Assembly (NCBI RefSeq): GCF_001982635.1 | Contig: NZ_MKFI01000008.1 | Coordinates: forward strand, 174,034-238,033 | Length of the DNA stretch: 64,000 nucleotides | Reading direction: 5' to 3' | Source: Bradyrhizobium mercantei | Lineage (GTDB): Bacteria; Pseudomonadota; Alphaproteobacteria; Rhizobiales; Xanthobacteraceae | In this document: positions 44,737 through 53,175 of the stretch, one piece after another | Layout of the letters: every line of letters begins with the position of its first letter | Numbering within the stretch: position 1 is the first letter of the stretch | Program-made: the position numbers and the translations under genes | The notes under the pieces: generated by a model | What the model was told of the DNA's origin: nothing | Seen by the model: the letters and a program-made list of their open reading frames with translations, nothing else | Databases searched by the model: none

Positions 44737-46290
44737 TCAGGGCGACAGCGCGACCCGGAAACCGTGAGTCGGGTAACGAACATTGGTGTCGTAATTGTCG
44801 CGATTGGCCGGACGCACATAGCGCGCGTCATTCTTCCAGGAGCCGGAGCGGATGACATGGGAGGCGCAGTCACCGCCGGACCAGACCGCACCGTCGGCCG
44901 GCGCGCCCTGGTAGTTCCGGTGCCAGCAATCCTCGACCCACTGATCGACCCCGCCGCCCATGTCGTAGAGGCCGAACGGGTTCGGCTTGAAACTGCCGAC
45001 CTTGACCGGCTGTTCGGCGGCAGCGTCACCGCCACAATCCTTGCAGCCGGCGTGGCCCGGTTGCACCTGGTCGCCCCACCAATACTTCGATTGCGTTCCG
45101 CCGCGCGCGGCATATTCCCATTCGGCTTCGCTCGGCAGCCGGTAAGCCTTCTTCGTTTGCTCGGCGAGCCAGGTCACATATTGCTTCGCATCGCTCCAGC
45201 TCGCATTGGTGACCGGCGCGTCGTCCTTGCCGCTGGCCGTGAAGCCACAGGCCTTGGCCGCCGCACAGGCATTCCATTCCCGCACGCTGACCGGATATTT
45301 GCCCATGGCGAACGGCTTGACTGTCACCTTGCGGATCGGCCGCTCCGAGGGATCGTCATTGCTTCCCATCGAGAAGCTGCCGCCTTGCAGCGAGACCATT
45401 TCGGGCTGCGGCATCGACACGGCCGGACTTGCCGAGGGGGCGGCCTGAGGCGACGCCTGCTGCGTCGGCGCGGCACTTGGGACCAGACTTGCAGCCTGGC
45501 CTGGCGCCGGAGCCGGGCTCGGCGCCGGCTGCGGAACGGCAGGCGACGCCGCCGGTGACGGAGGCGCCTGCGCCACATCGGCCGGCTTGCTGCGCGGTTG
45601 CGCGAGCAGGTACCACAGCACGCCCCCCGCGATGATGGTGATCGCCAATCCGAGCAGCGTGAGCAGAATCGACTCGCGACGCCGGCGCGTCCTTTGGTAG
45701 GCGGCCGCATCCGGCAGCACGCGGTAGACCCGGACCGGATCGGTGATGTTCTTGACCTTCTTGTCGCCGAGCGATTCGTAACCGCAGACCATCTTGTGCT
45801 TGATCTGCTCGTAGATGCCGCCCGAGATGAAGACATCACCCGGCGCCGCAATCCCCTCCAGGCGCGAGGCCACGTTGACGCCGTCGCCATAGATATCGTC
45901 GGGCTCGATGATGACGTCGCCGAGATTGACGCCGATCCGGTACTCGATCCAGTGATCCCTCGCGATCGCCGCGTTGCGGCCGATCATGTTCTGCTGGATC
46001 ACGATGCTGCAACGGACGGCCTCGACCGGGCTATCGAACATCGCGATGAAGCCGTCGCCGGTGGTCTTAACCAGCTTGCCATGGTGCTCGCCAATGGTGG
46101 GCTCGATGAGATCGCGCACCGTCCGCTTGACGCGGGTATGGGTGCCCTCTTCGTCAAGCTGCATCAGCCGGCTATAGCCGGCGATGTCGCCGGCAACGAT
46201 CGCGGCGAGCCGCCGCGGAATTGAGTTGCCGGGAGGCTGCGGATTGTCGGGCTGTGACCGGCCTGACTTGAAGTCGCGAATTTCTCCCAT
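44737..46290 (-). CDS. Class III nucleotide cyclase fused to an FGE/SUMF1-like domain
   Basis: A 517-residue protein. Residues 25-205 are a class III adenylate/guanylate cyclase (AAIVAGDIAGYSRLMQLDEEGT with metal Asp 35, GDGFIAMFDSPVEAV, RIGVNLGDVIIEPDDIYGDGVN with the second Asp). Residues 218-240 form one membrane helix, then a 90-residue Pro/Ala/Gln-rich linker. Residues 335-517 are a formylglycine-generating-enzyme-like (FGE-sulfatase) domain: YRLPSEAEWEYAARGG, GLYDMGGGVDQWVEDCW, RSGSWKNDARYVRPANRD and HGFRVALSP. The cyclase would be cytoplasmic and the FGE part periplasmic. Start ATG 46290 with GGAGCG. The usual oxidising Cys pair of true FGE is not seen, so this part may bind something rather than modify it. 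Confidence 0.88.
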   Translation of the reverse strand: MGEIRDFKSGRSQPDNPQPPGNSIPRRLAAIVAGDIAGYSRLMQLDEEGTHTRVKRTVRDLIEPTIGEHHGKLVKTTGDGFIAMFDSPVEAVRCSIVIQQNMIGRNAAIARDHWIEYRIGVNLGDVIIEPDDIYGDGVNVASRLEGIAAPGDVFISGGIYEQIKHKMVCGYESLGDKKVKNITDPVRVYRVLPDAAAYQRTRRRRESILLTLLGLAITIIAGGVLWYLLAQPRSKPADVAQAPPSPAASPAVPQPAPSPAPAPGQAASLVPSAAPTQQASPQAAPSASPAVSMPQPEMVSLQGGSFSMGSNDDPSERPIRKVTVKPFAMGKYPVSVREWNACAAAKACGFTASGKDDAPVTNASWSDAKQYVTWLAEQTKKAYRLPSEAEWEYAARGGTQSKYWWGDQVQPGHAGCKDCGGDAAAEQPVKVGSFKPNPFGLYDMGGGVDQWVEDCWHRNYQGAPADGAVWSGGDCASHVIRSGSWKNDARYVRPANRDNYDTNVRYPTHGFRVALSP

Positions 46291-46495
46291 GGCGCTCCGG
46301 CTGCTCCAAATGCGTGCTGGCGGCGCAACCGGCGCCTTCGTCCCCGAGGCCCGCTTAAACCTACCACACCTGCGGGTTGGAACAAAGTTCACCAAGCGTG
46401 ACCATGTCACGGATTGCACAGCTGGCCGAGCCGCCCGCCGGTCGGGCGGACGCGCCTCGTCGCAACGGCAAACGGGCGGCAGGAACGCCCCCGCG

Positions 46496-47698
46496 TCAGC
46501 CCGTCTGCGTGGCCGGGGTGCGGATCTCGCGCGGCAGGATGATCGCCGCCGCGATCGCCAGCAGGCACAGCGCCGCGAAGGCACGCAGCATCATCGAGAA
46601 GCCGCCCTGGTCGTACAGCCAGGCCACCAGGCCGACGGAGGCGCCCGCCGCAGTGAAGCCGACGAAATAGCGCACCGCATAGGCGCGGGAGCGCCATTCC
46701 TCGGTCGTGTACTTGCCGACCATGGCGTCGTTCACCGTGACCTGGCCGAACGCGCCCATCACGATGCCGATCGAGACCACGATCAGCGGCAGATTGGACA
46801 GGCTTGCCGCGAGGTACAGAAACGGCGCCAGCAGGAACGACAGCGGCAGCGCCACCGTCTTCAGCGAATGCCGGTCGAGCAGCTTGCCGATCGTATACTG
46901 CGTCATCGCGCCGAACACATAGACCCCGGCCGCGATCACGCCGAGCAGCGCCGGGCTCCTGGTCAGATCGGCGAGCCGTTCGGCAAACAGCTTTGGCAGC
47001 GCCACCGTCACCGCGTTGAAGGTGGTCGAGATCGCGATCACCACGATCAGGAGCGACAGCACCACGCGCCACATGTCTTGCTTGGCAACCCGCACCTGCG
47101 CTGCGGCCTGCTTGGAACCCTTGCGGTCCTCATGCACCACTGTCATCGCAAACGCGATGCCGATCAGCACGGTGACCGTGCCGGGCACGATGAAGGCCCA
47201 GCGCCAGCCGAGATACTGCCCGATCACGCCGGTGACCAGAGCCGAGGAGGCGACCCCGAGATTGCCCCAGACGCCGTTGATCCCCATCTGGGCGCCGAGC
47301 TTCTCGGCATAGGACACGATCATCGCGGTGCCGACCGGATGGTAGATCGAGGCGAAGACGCCGATTGAAAGCAGCGCGGCGCCGAGTTGCAGCGGCGTCT
47401 GCACGAAGCCGACCGAGATCATCGACAGACCGATGCCGACGAAGAAGATCACCATCATGTGGCGGCGGCTCCAGCGGTCGCCGAGCCAGCCCGTGATCAG
47501 CGAACCGGCGCCGAAAGCGATGAAGCCCGGCGTCGCGTAGGGCAATAGTTCCGAATAGGCCATGCCGAGCGCCGGACCCATGATGATGACGGCGGCGGCG
47601 AAGATCAGCATCGCATAGTGATCGATGAAATGGGCGGCGTTGACGAAGCTGATCACCCGGCTCGGACTGTTGCTTGAACTGTTCTTTGGACTGTTCAT
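46496..47698 (-). CDS. MFS transporter, Fsr-like
   Basis: A 400-residue 12-helix carrier. Landmarks: FVNAAHFIDHYAMLIFAAAV, GWLGDRWSRRHMMV (MFS signature) and FASIYHPVGTAMIVSYAEKLGAQMGING, as in the fosmidomycin-resistance (Fsr) group of drug exporters. Start ATG 47698; GTG 47713 is possible. It is divergent from an AraC-family regulator across a 65-bp gap, the usual layout for a regulator-controlled carrier. The substrate is unknown. Confidence 0.85.
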   Translation of the reverse strand: MNSPKNSSSNSPSRVISFVNAAHFIDHYAMLIFAAAVIIMGPALGMAYSELLPYATPGFIAFGAGSLITGWLGDRWSRRHMMVIFFVGIGLSMISVGFVQTPLQLGAALLSIGVFASIYHPVGTAMIVSYAEKLGAQMGINGVWGNLGVASSALVTGVIGQYLGWRWAFIVPGTVTVLIGIAFAMTVVHEDRKGSKQAAAQVRVAKQDMWRVVLSLLIVVIAISTTFNAVTVALPKLFAERLADLTRSPALLGVIAAGVYVFGAMTQYTIGKLLDRHSLKTVALPLSFLLAPFLYLAASLSNLPLIVVSIGIVMGAFGQVTVNDAMVGKYTTEEWRSRAYAVRYFVGFTAAGASVGLVAWLYDQGGFSMMLRAFAALCLLAIAAAIILPREIRTPATQTG

Positions 47699-47763
47699 GG
47701 ACACGTCTCTCACGCGATTCTTCCATTGCTCGAAAATAGGTTATAGGTCCTTGTCCTGACGGG

Positions 47764-48573
47764 ATGTCGCCAATGACTATCGCTGAACCGCCAATCAGAG
47801 CCCTCCACAAGGACCGGCGCGTCACCGGCGACGGCGTGCACATGGTCGCGCGCAACTACGAGAAAGGCGTCCGGCTCGAGCCGCACATGCACCGCGAGGC
47901 GCAGCTGGTCTATGCCGCCAGCGGCACCATGCAGGTGACGACCCCGAAGGGCCGCTGGCTGGTGCCGCCGGACCGCGCGGTCTGGGTCCCCGCCCTGCTC
48001 CCGCACGCGATCGACGTGCTCGCCGACGTCGAGATGCGCACGCTGTATTTCGACCAGGCCTGGCTTGCGCGCGAGAAGCGCAGCGACAGCCTCGACCACG
48101 AATTCGTGGTGCGGGTCTCGCCGCTGGTGCACCAGGCGATCCTCGCGCTGTTCGACGCATCCTGCGGACGCGAGCGCACCGACCTGCTGATCCGGCTCGT
48201 GATGCTGGAGCTGCACCAGGCCGAGGATTCCGCGACCTTTATCCCGCTGCCGCAGGAGCCGCGCTGCCGCCGCGCCGCCGACATCGTGCTGGCCGATCCG
48301 ACCCGGGATCACGAGATCGACGCGCTGGCGCGCACGGTCGGCACCTCGGCACGGACGCTGTCGCGGCTGTTCGCGGCGGAGACGCAGCTCTCCTTCAAGA
48401 GCTGGTGCCAGCGCGCCCGTATCGCGGCGGCGATCGAGCGGCTGTCGACCAACGCCAACGTTTCGGTCAAGCAGGTCGCCTCCGACCTCGGTTATGCCAG
48501 CGTGCCGGCATTTTCCCATGCGTTCCGCCAGGTCACCGGCAAGACACCGACCGCGTTCGCGGAGAAAACGTGA
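47764..48573 (+). CDS. AraC-family regulator with N-terminal cupin
   Basis: A 269-residue protein. The N-terminal half is an AraC-type cupin that binds a small effector (EPHMHREAQLVYAASGTMQV, VPPDRAVWVPALLPHAIDV). The C-terminal half has the double helix-turn-helix (EIDALARTVGTSARTLSRLFAAE and SVKQVASDLGYASVPAFSHAFRQVTGKTP). Head-to-head with the Fsr-like carrier, so it probably controls it. ATG 47764 or 47773. Confidence 0.88.
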   Translation: MSPMTIAEPPIRALHKDRRVTGDGVHMVARNYEKGVRLEPHMHREAQLVYAASGTMQVTTPKGRWLVPPDRAVWVPALLPHAIDVLADVEMRTLYFDQAWLAREKRSDSLDHEFVVRVSPLVHQAILALFDASCGRERTDLLIRLVMLELHQAEDSATFIPLPQEPRCRRAADIVLADPTRDHEIDALARTVGTSARTLSRLFAAETQLSFKSWCQRARIAAAIERLSTNANVSVKQVASDLGYASVPAFSHAFRQVTGKTPTAFAEKT

Positions 48574-48730
48574 ACGGGGTTTGTCACCGGGCGCAGCGAT
48601 GACGAATTATACCGCTGTCGCGCTGCGACATATTTCCGTACGATCCATGCGCTTGATTGCAGTGCTCCCGACCTTAAATCCCGTGTAAGGTCCGGCTTCA
48701 CTGGATACGACCCGCTGGATACGATCGTAA

Positions 48731-50083
48731 ATGGCCAACGCCTTCTTCTCTGATCTGCTCTCGACGATTTCCGAACGCGGCCGCGTCCTGCTCGGCCGCG
48801 CCAGCCCGGCCAACGACAAGCAGGATGCGTCCGAACTGCTGGAATTGTGCGAGGCGCTGCTGTCCGGCCGGGGCGAAGCCTCCGGCACCGCGATGGCGCG
48901 CGAGGTGCTCGACCGCTACCACCACCTCGATGCGGCCGGCCGGCTGTCGTTCTTCCAGACGCTGGCGCGCGATTTCGGACCGGATCACGCCAAGCTGGCG
49001 CAGGCGATCGAAAGCTGGCGCGCCAAAGCCAATGGCGACGACGCCAGCGACCTGCATTTCGCCTCCGAGCCGCGCCGCCAGGAATTGATCCGCCGGCTCA
49101 ATCGCGCGCCGGGCGGCACCGGCGAGCTGGTATCGATCCGCTCGGATCTGCTTTCATTGATGAAGGGCAACAAGGACCTCGCCGCGCTCGATCGCGACGT
49201 GGTGCATCTGCTCTCGTCCTGGTTCAACAGGGGATTCCTCGTGCTGCGCAGGATAGACTGGTCGTCGCCGGCCAATATTCTGGAGAAGATCATCCGCTAT
49301 GAGGCCGTGCACGAGATCCGCGACTGGGACGATCTGCGCCGCCGCATCGATCCGATCGATCGCCGCTGCTACGCCTTCTTCCACCCGGCGCTCGCCGACG
49401 AGCCGCTGATCTTCGTCGAGGTCGCACTGACCGAAGCGATCCCGGGCGCGATCGCGCCGCTGCTTGCGGAAGAGCGCGAGCCGGTGCCGGTCGAGCGCGC
49501 CCGCACCGCGGTGTTCTATTCGATCTCCAACACCCAGCGCGGGCTCGGCGGCATCTCGTTCGGCAGCTTCCTTATCAAGCAGGTGGTCGAGGAGCTGCGC
49601 CGCGAATTGCCCAAGCTCGACAATTTCGTGACGTTGTCGCCGGTGCCCGGCTTCATGCAGTGGGTCAAGCAGGCCGACGACGTGCCGCTGACCGAGGAAG
49701 ACCGCCAGCTGCTGGAAAGCCTCGGCAAGCCCGACTGGTTCGAGAACGCCGAACTCGCCGCGCAGCTCCGCGCCGTGCTGGAGCCGCTCGCCGCCTACTA
49801 CTTCCTGAAGGCGCGCACGCCGAAGGGCCGGCTGATCGATTCGGTCGCCCGCTTCCATCTCGGCAACGGCGCACGGCTGGAGCGGATCAACTGGCTCGGC
49901 GACCTCTCGCCCAAGGGCCTGCGCGAATCCGCCGGCATCATGGTCAACTATCTCTACCGGCTCGACGACATCGAGAAGAACCACGAGGCCTACGCCAACA
50001 ACGGCGAGGTGATCGCCTCGAGCGCGGTGAAGAAGCTCTTGAAGGGCGAAGGCCGGCGGCTGCTGGACATGCGGCTGTCCTAG
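48731..50083 (+). CDS. matA: Malonyl-CoA decarboxylase
   Basis: A 450-residue enzyme that splits malonyl-CoA into acetyl-CoA and CO2. Family landmarks: N-terminal helical domain, ALSDEPLIFVEVALTEAIP-type strand, ARTAVFYSISNTQRGLGGISFGSFLIKQVVEEL and FVTLSPVPGFMQWV with the active-site region, then the FHLGNGARLERINWLGDLSPKGLRESAG segment containing the catalytic His/Ser. In rhizobia it usually sits with malonyl-CoA synthetase (matB) and a carrier, but here it stands alone. ATG 48731. Confidence 0.93.
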   Translation: MANAFFSDLLSTISERGRVLLGRASPANDKQDASELLELCEALLSGRGEASGTAMAREVLDRYHHLDAAGRLSFFQTLARDFGPDHAKLAQAIESWRAKANGDDASDLHFASEPRRQELIRRLNRAPGGTGELVSIRSDLLSLMKGNKDLAALDRDVVHLLSSWFNRGFLVLRRIDWSSPANILEKIIRYEAVHEIRDWDDLRRRIDPIDRRCYAFFHPALADEPLIFVEVALTEAIPGAIAPLLAEEREPVPVERARTAVFYSISNTQRGLGGISFGSFLIKQVVEELRRELPKLDNFVTLSPVPGFMQWVKQADDVPLTEEDRQLLESLGKPDWFENAELAAQLRAVLEPLAAYYFLKARTPKGRLIDSVARFHLGNGARLERINWLGDLSPKGLRESAGIMVNYLYRLDDIEKNHEAYANNGEVIASSAVKKLLKGEGRRLLDMRLS

Positions 50084-50102
50084 CAGGCCACCGCTTCCAC
50101 CC

Positions 50103-50186
50103 CGTCATTGCGAGCGAAGCGAAGCAATCCATTTCTCCACTTGCGGATAGATGGATTGCTTCGTCGCCTCGCTCCTCGCAATGACG
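50103..50186. repeat. Dispersed palindromic repeat, family A copy 4
   Basis: CGTCATTGCGAGCGAAGCGAAGCAATCC and the inverse ending TCGCAATGACG, enclosing TTTCTCCACTTGCGGAT. It lies between two convergent genes. Confidence 0.88.
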
Positions 50187-50212
50187 ATACCCCTTATCGA
50201 GCGAGCACTTCC

Positions 50213-51274
50213 TCACGCGGTCGCCGATCGCGGCCGCAGTCCCCTCGGCAGATGGGTGTCGATCCAACTGGCGATCGCACGCTCGTTGCGATGGTAGAGC
50301 AGGCCTGCGGCGATCACGGCAATGCCGATCAGCGACAGCGAGAACGGAAACCACAGCGAGTCCTTGAACACGACGTCGGCGAGATGTCCGAGATACATGC
50401 AGATGCCGAACGCCCCGAACACCGCATAGGCACGCCGCATCAGGATCACGGCGATCGCAACCAGACCGATATTGAGCAGGCAGTAGACCGCCTTGCCGAG
50501 TTCGGTTGAGCTCGAGGACGCGGTGATCCCGCCCCAGAACGCCAGCAGACCGAACAGATGCAGCCAGAACGCAAAGTCGCCGCTGCGGCTGCGATAGTCC
50601 ACGATCCAGGCCACCGCGAGGACGGCAAGGCCGAACCAGACCGACACGCGGCGCTGCGTCTCGAAGTCGGCATGCGCCGTGCCGCTGAACCATGGTGCCA
50701 GATCCATCGACATGAACCACAGCGCCACCGACATAATCGCGATAATGAAGGCGAAGCGGTAGTAGCGCAGCGCGACGATGCCGGCGGCAATCGTTGCGAT
50801 CTCCATGAATATCCAGCTGCCCTTCACCCAGACGTAGAAGTCATGCACGGTTCCGGGCTTGCCGAATTTGCCCCACCAGCCGAGTTCGTCCTGGATGCCA
50901 TAGACCGCGAGCGGCGCCATCGAGACCGCGATCGCGATCAGCAAGCCGCCGGGAACGCGCAAATTCTTGTCGTGCCAGAGGTAGTGACCCGCCACGCTGA
51001 AGCCGACCGCATAGGCGATCGCGCAGGCCGTCAGCGCCCGCCCGCCCATCTGGGTGAAGGCCAGCGTCGAAAACAGGCCCATGGCCCCGATCACGATCAG
51101 CGCGCCGGTGTACCAGAGCACATGCGCGGCATCGAATTTGGCGGCCGGGCTGCCGTCAGCGGCCACGTCCTGCCCGGTGCTGCTCTTCAGAAAGTCGAGC
51201 AGCCGTTCCAGATCGGCGGCGCTGATCACCCCCGCATCTGCGGCTTCCCGAAGATCCTTGGCTGAATATGGCAT
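50213..51274 (-). CDS. DUF2157-like polytopic membrane protein
   Basis: A 353-residue protein. A soluble N-terminal helical part (MPYSAKDLREAADAGVISAADLERLLDFL) precedes about ten membrane helices (VLWYTGALIVIGAMGLFSTLAF, GLLIAIAVSMAPLAVYGI and others). The opening resembles DUF2157 proteins, which have no known function. Start ATG 51274. Two palindromes lie 80-120 bp upstream of the start (see 51376-51390). Confidence 0.8.
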   Translation of the reverse strand: MPYSAKDLREAADAGVISAADLERLLDFLKSSTGQDVAADGSPAAKFDAAHVLWYTGALIVIGAMGLFSTLAFTQMGGRALTACAIAYAVGFSVAGHYLWHDKNLRVPGGLLIAIAVSMAPLAVYGIQDELGWWGKFGKPGTVHDFYVWVKGSWIFMEIATIAAGIVALRYYRFAFIIAIMSVALWFMSMDLAPWFSGTAHADFETQRRVSVWFGLAVLAVAWIVDYRSRSGDFAFWLHLFGLLAFWGGITASSSSTELGKAVYCLLNIGLVAIAVILMRRAYAVFGAFGICMYLGHLADVVFKDSLWFPFSLSLIGIAVIAAGLLYHRNERAIASWIDTHLPRGLRPRSATA

Positions 51275-51977
51275 GCGGCTATCCCTTATGGCCGGTTCCG
51301 CGCCTCCCCCACGGTTGGGGAATGGGCGCCTTCCCACGTGAGTATACGCAAATATGAGCAACGTTCAATAAATTATTGAGCGACGCTCAAAATATTTGAG
51401 AGCGAACCGGCCGATTCAATCGAACCGGTCCCTCGGGGCGCCCTCGCGCCGGGACCGAAGCGCAGCCAAGTCGCGACTGGGGGGCGCCCCGGTTACCGGG
51501 ACGTCCGATCGGCCTGCGCCAACCGGCCCGCATCGCTTGCCGCATTCGCCTCGACGATCTTGCGAGAGAGGCACGACGAGTGTCCCGACAATGGGGACAT
51601 GATCGCCGCGCGCATGATCAACAAGTTGTTCGAGAGCGAAGAAGGTCGGTTGCGCGACATGCGACTTGGGTCAACGCGAACGCGCTTCGCTATCTCCCAC
51701 ATGTCCGAAACTTGTCTCGAACATTGCACTTTGCTGCTGACGATGGCGGCCGGATCGACTGAGCTCAACGCAACCGGCGACGTGCGCAGGATTCACGACA
51801 GCAATCGCAATCATCGAAGTCGATTCCTGACGTCGTGCTGACAACGCGAACACGCGCGGCGCGAAACAGTTTCACAATCCGACATTCATCGAGCTTGCGA
51901 CAATTTCACGATACATCGGCAGCGCTTTCCCTATGCTCGCCGGCGGGGTTGGTCGTGAAACCGCAGGGGACTTCATC
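51275..51977. other. 703-bp intergenic region without a convincing gene
   Basis: Contains palindromic sites at 51355-51367 and 51376-51390, a GC-rich hairpin (arms 51426-51432 and 51451-51457), and short frames without ribosome sites or family likeness. The rightmost 100 bp should hold the promoter of the outer-membrane protein gene at 51978. Confidence 0.5.
51376..51390. promoter_or_regulatory. Perfect 15-bp palindrome, repressor-operator-like
   Basis: TTGAGCG-A-CGCTCAA is a perfect inverted repeat of the kind bound by TetR-type dimers. A weaker relative (TGAGCAACGTTCA, 51355-51367) lies 21 bp to the left, one or two turns away. It is about 100 bp upstream of the minus-strand membrane-protein gene. 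No regulator gene is adjacent. Confidence 0.5.
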
Positions 51978-52745
51978 ATGAAAAAAATTCTGCTCGGCAT
52001 TGCCGGCCTCGCGGCAATCGGCACGCCTGCCTTTGCAGCCGATCTCGCTCCGCGCACATACGTACCGACCAAGGCGCCACCGATGATCTCGCCCGCTTAC
52101 GATTGGAGCGGCTTCTATGTCGGTATCAACGGGGGCGGCGGATGGGATCGGAATTGCTGGAATAACACCAGCCTGTTCGGCACGGCTGTGAGCCCGAGCG
52201 TCGGCGAAGGTTGCGCCGGCAATTCAGGCGGCACGGTCGGCGGCCAGATCGGCTATCGCTGGCAGTCCGCATCGTGGGTGTACGGCGTCGAAGCGCAAGG
52301 CAACTGGGCCGACATCTCCGGATCCAGCCAGAGCCTGGTGTTTCCGAACATCACGAACCAGACCAAGACCGACGCATTCGGATTGTTCACCGGCCAGATC
52401 GGCTATGCCTGGAACAATGCGCTGCTGTATGTGAAGGGCGGTGCGGCCGTTACCGACAATCAATATTCCGGCTGGTCGAACGCAACCGGCATCGAACTCG
52501 GCACGGCCAACGACACCCGTTGGGGCGGCGCCGTCGGCGTCGGCTTCGAGTACGGCTTTGCACCGAACTGGTCGCTGGCTCTCGAATACGATCACCTCTT
52601 CATGGGGACCGGCAATGTCGCCTTCACCGGCGTCGCTCCCGCCAACCTCGGCGTCAACACGCGCAACGAAGACATCAGCCAGGACATCGACCTCGTCACC
52701 GCGCGCATCAACTACCGCTTCGGCGCTCCGGGCATCGGGTACTAG
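51978..52745 (+). CDS. Outer-membrane beta-barrel protein (Omp25/RopB-like)
   Basis: A 255-residue protein with a 20-residue signal peptide (MKKILLGIAGLAAIGTPAFA). After ADLAPRTYVPTKAPP the barrel begins with WSGFYVGINGGGGWDRN and continues as alternating aromatic strands (GGQIGYRWQSASWVYGVEAQGNW, TGQIGYAWNNALLYVKGG, VGFEYGFAPNWSLALEYDHLFMG), ending in INYRFG near the C-terminus. These are the hallmarks of the rhizobial 8-strand porin-like group. Strong promoter region expected upstream. ATG 51978. Confidence 0.9.
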   Translation: MKKILLGIAGLAAIGTPAFAADLAPRTYVPTKAPPMISPAYDWSGFYVGINGGGGWDRNCWNNTSLFGTAVSPSVGEGCAGNSGGTVGGQIGYRWQSASWVYGVEAQGNWADISGSSQSLVFPNITNQTKTDAFGLFTGQIGYAWNNALLYVKGGAAVTDNQYSGWSNATGIELGTANDTRWGGAVGVGFEYGFAPNWSLALEYDHLFMGTGNVAFTGVAPANLGVNTRNEDISQDIDLVTARINYRFGAPGIGY

Positions 52746-52786
52746 CGCGTGATCTGCAAGAGAGATTGCAGGGGAGACTGCAAGGG

Positions 52787-53101
52787 ATGCCGAATCTGAA
52801 AATGGTGCGCCAAGCGATTCTCGTTGTCGCCATAGCGTCGATCGGAATGCTCACCACCAACACGGCCTCGGCACGCGGTTTCCATGGCGGCGGCGGATTC
52901 CATGGTGGCTTCGGCCGAGGCGGATTCTATCGCGGATATGGCTGGGGTTTCGGACCGGGGTTCGACTTTGGAGCCGGCTACTACTACGGCGGCTATCCGT
53001 ATTACGGCGATCCCTACGATCGCGGCGGCTGCTATCTGGTCCGGCGCCGGGTGCACACCCCTCGCGGCTGGCGCATCCGCACCCTGCGGGTCTGCGATTG
53101 A
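52787..53101 (+). CDS. Gly/Tyr-rich secreted protein
   Basis: A 104-residue protein with a signal peptide (residues 1-29, ending ASARG). The mature part is a Gly/Tyr/Phe/His-rich low-complexity region (FHGGGGFHGGFGRGG, GWGFGPGFDFGAGYYYGGYPYYG) followed by a Cys-bounded basic end (GGCYLVRRRVHTPRGWRIRTLRVCD). The two C-terminal Cys could pair. Such small secreted proteins are frequent in Bradyrhizobium and have no known function. It follows the barrel gene by 41 bp. Confidence 0.85.
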   Translation: MPNLKMVRQAILVVAIASIGMLTTNTASARGFHGGGGFHGGFGRGGFYRGYGWGFGPGFDFGAGYYYGGYPYYGDPYDRGGCYLVRRRVHTPRGWRIRTLRVCD

Positions 53102-53175
53102 TGCGACGGTCACGGCGAGGATCGCAAGACCTCGCGCCGTGACAGCAGGGAGCGTAGCAACGACGGCTGCGCTCC

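Noticed and set aside
51493..51841. Short frames on both strands in the 703-bp gap
   Set aside because: No ribosome site, no hydrophobic or domain pattern, and unlikely codon make-up.
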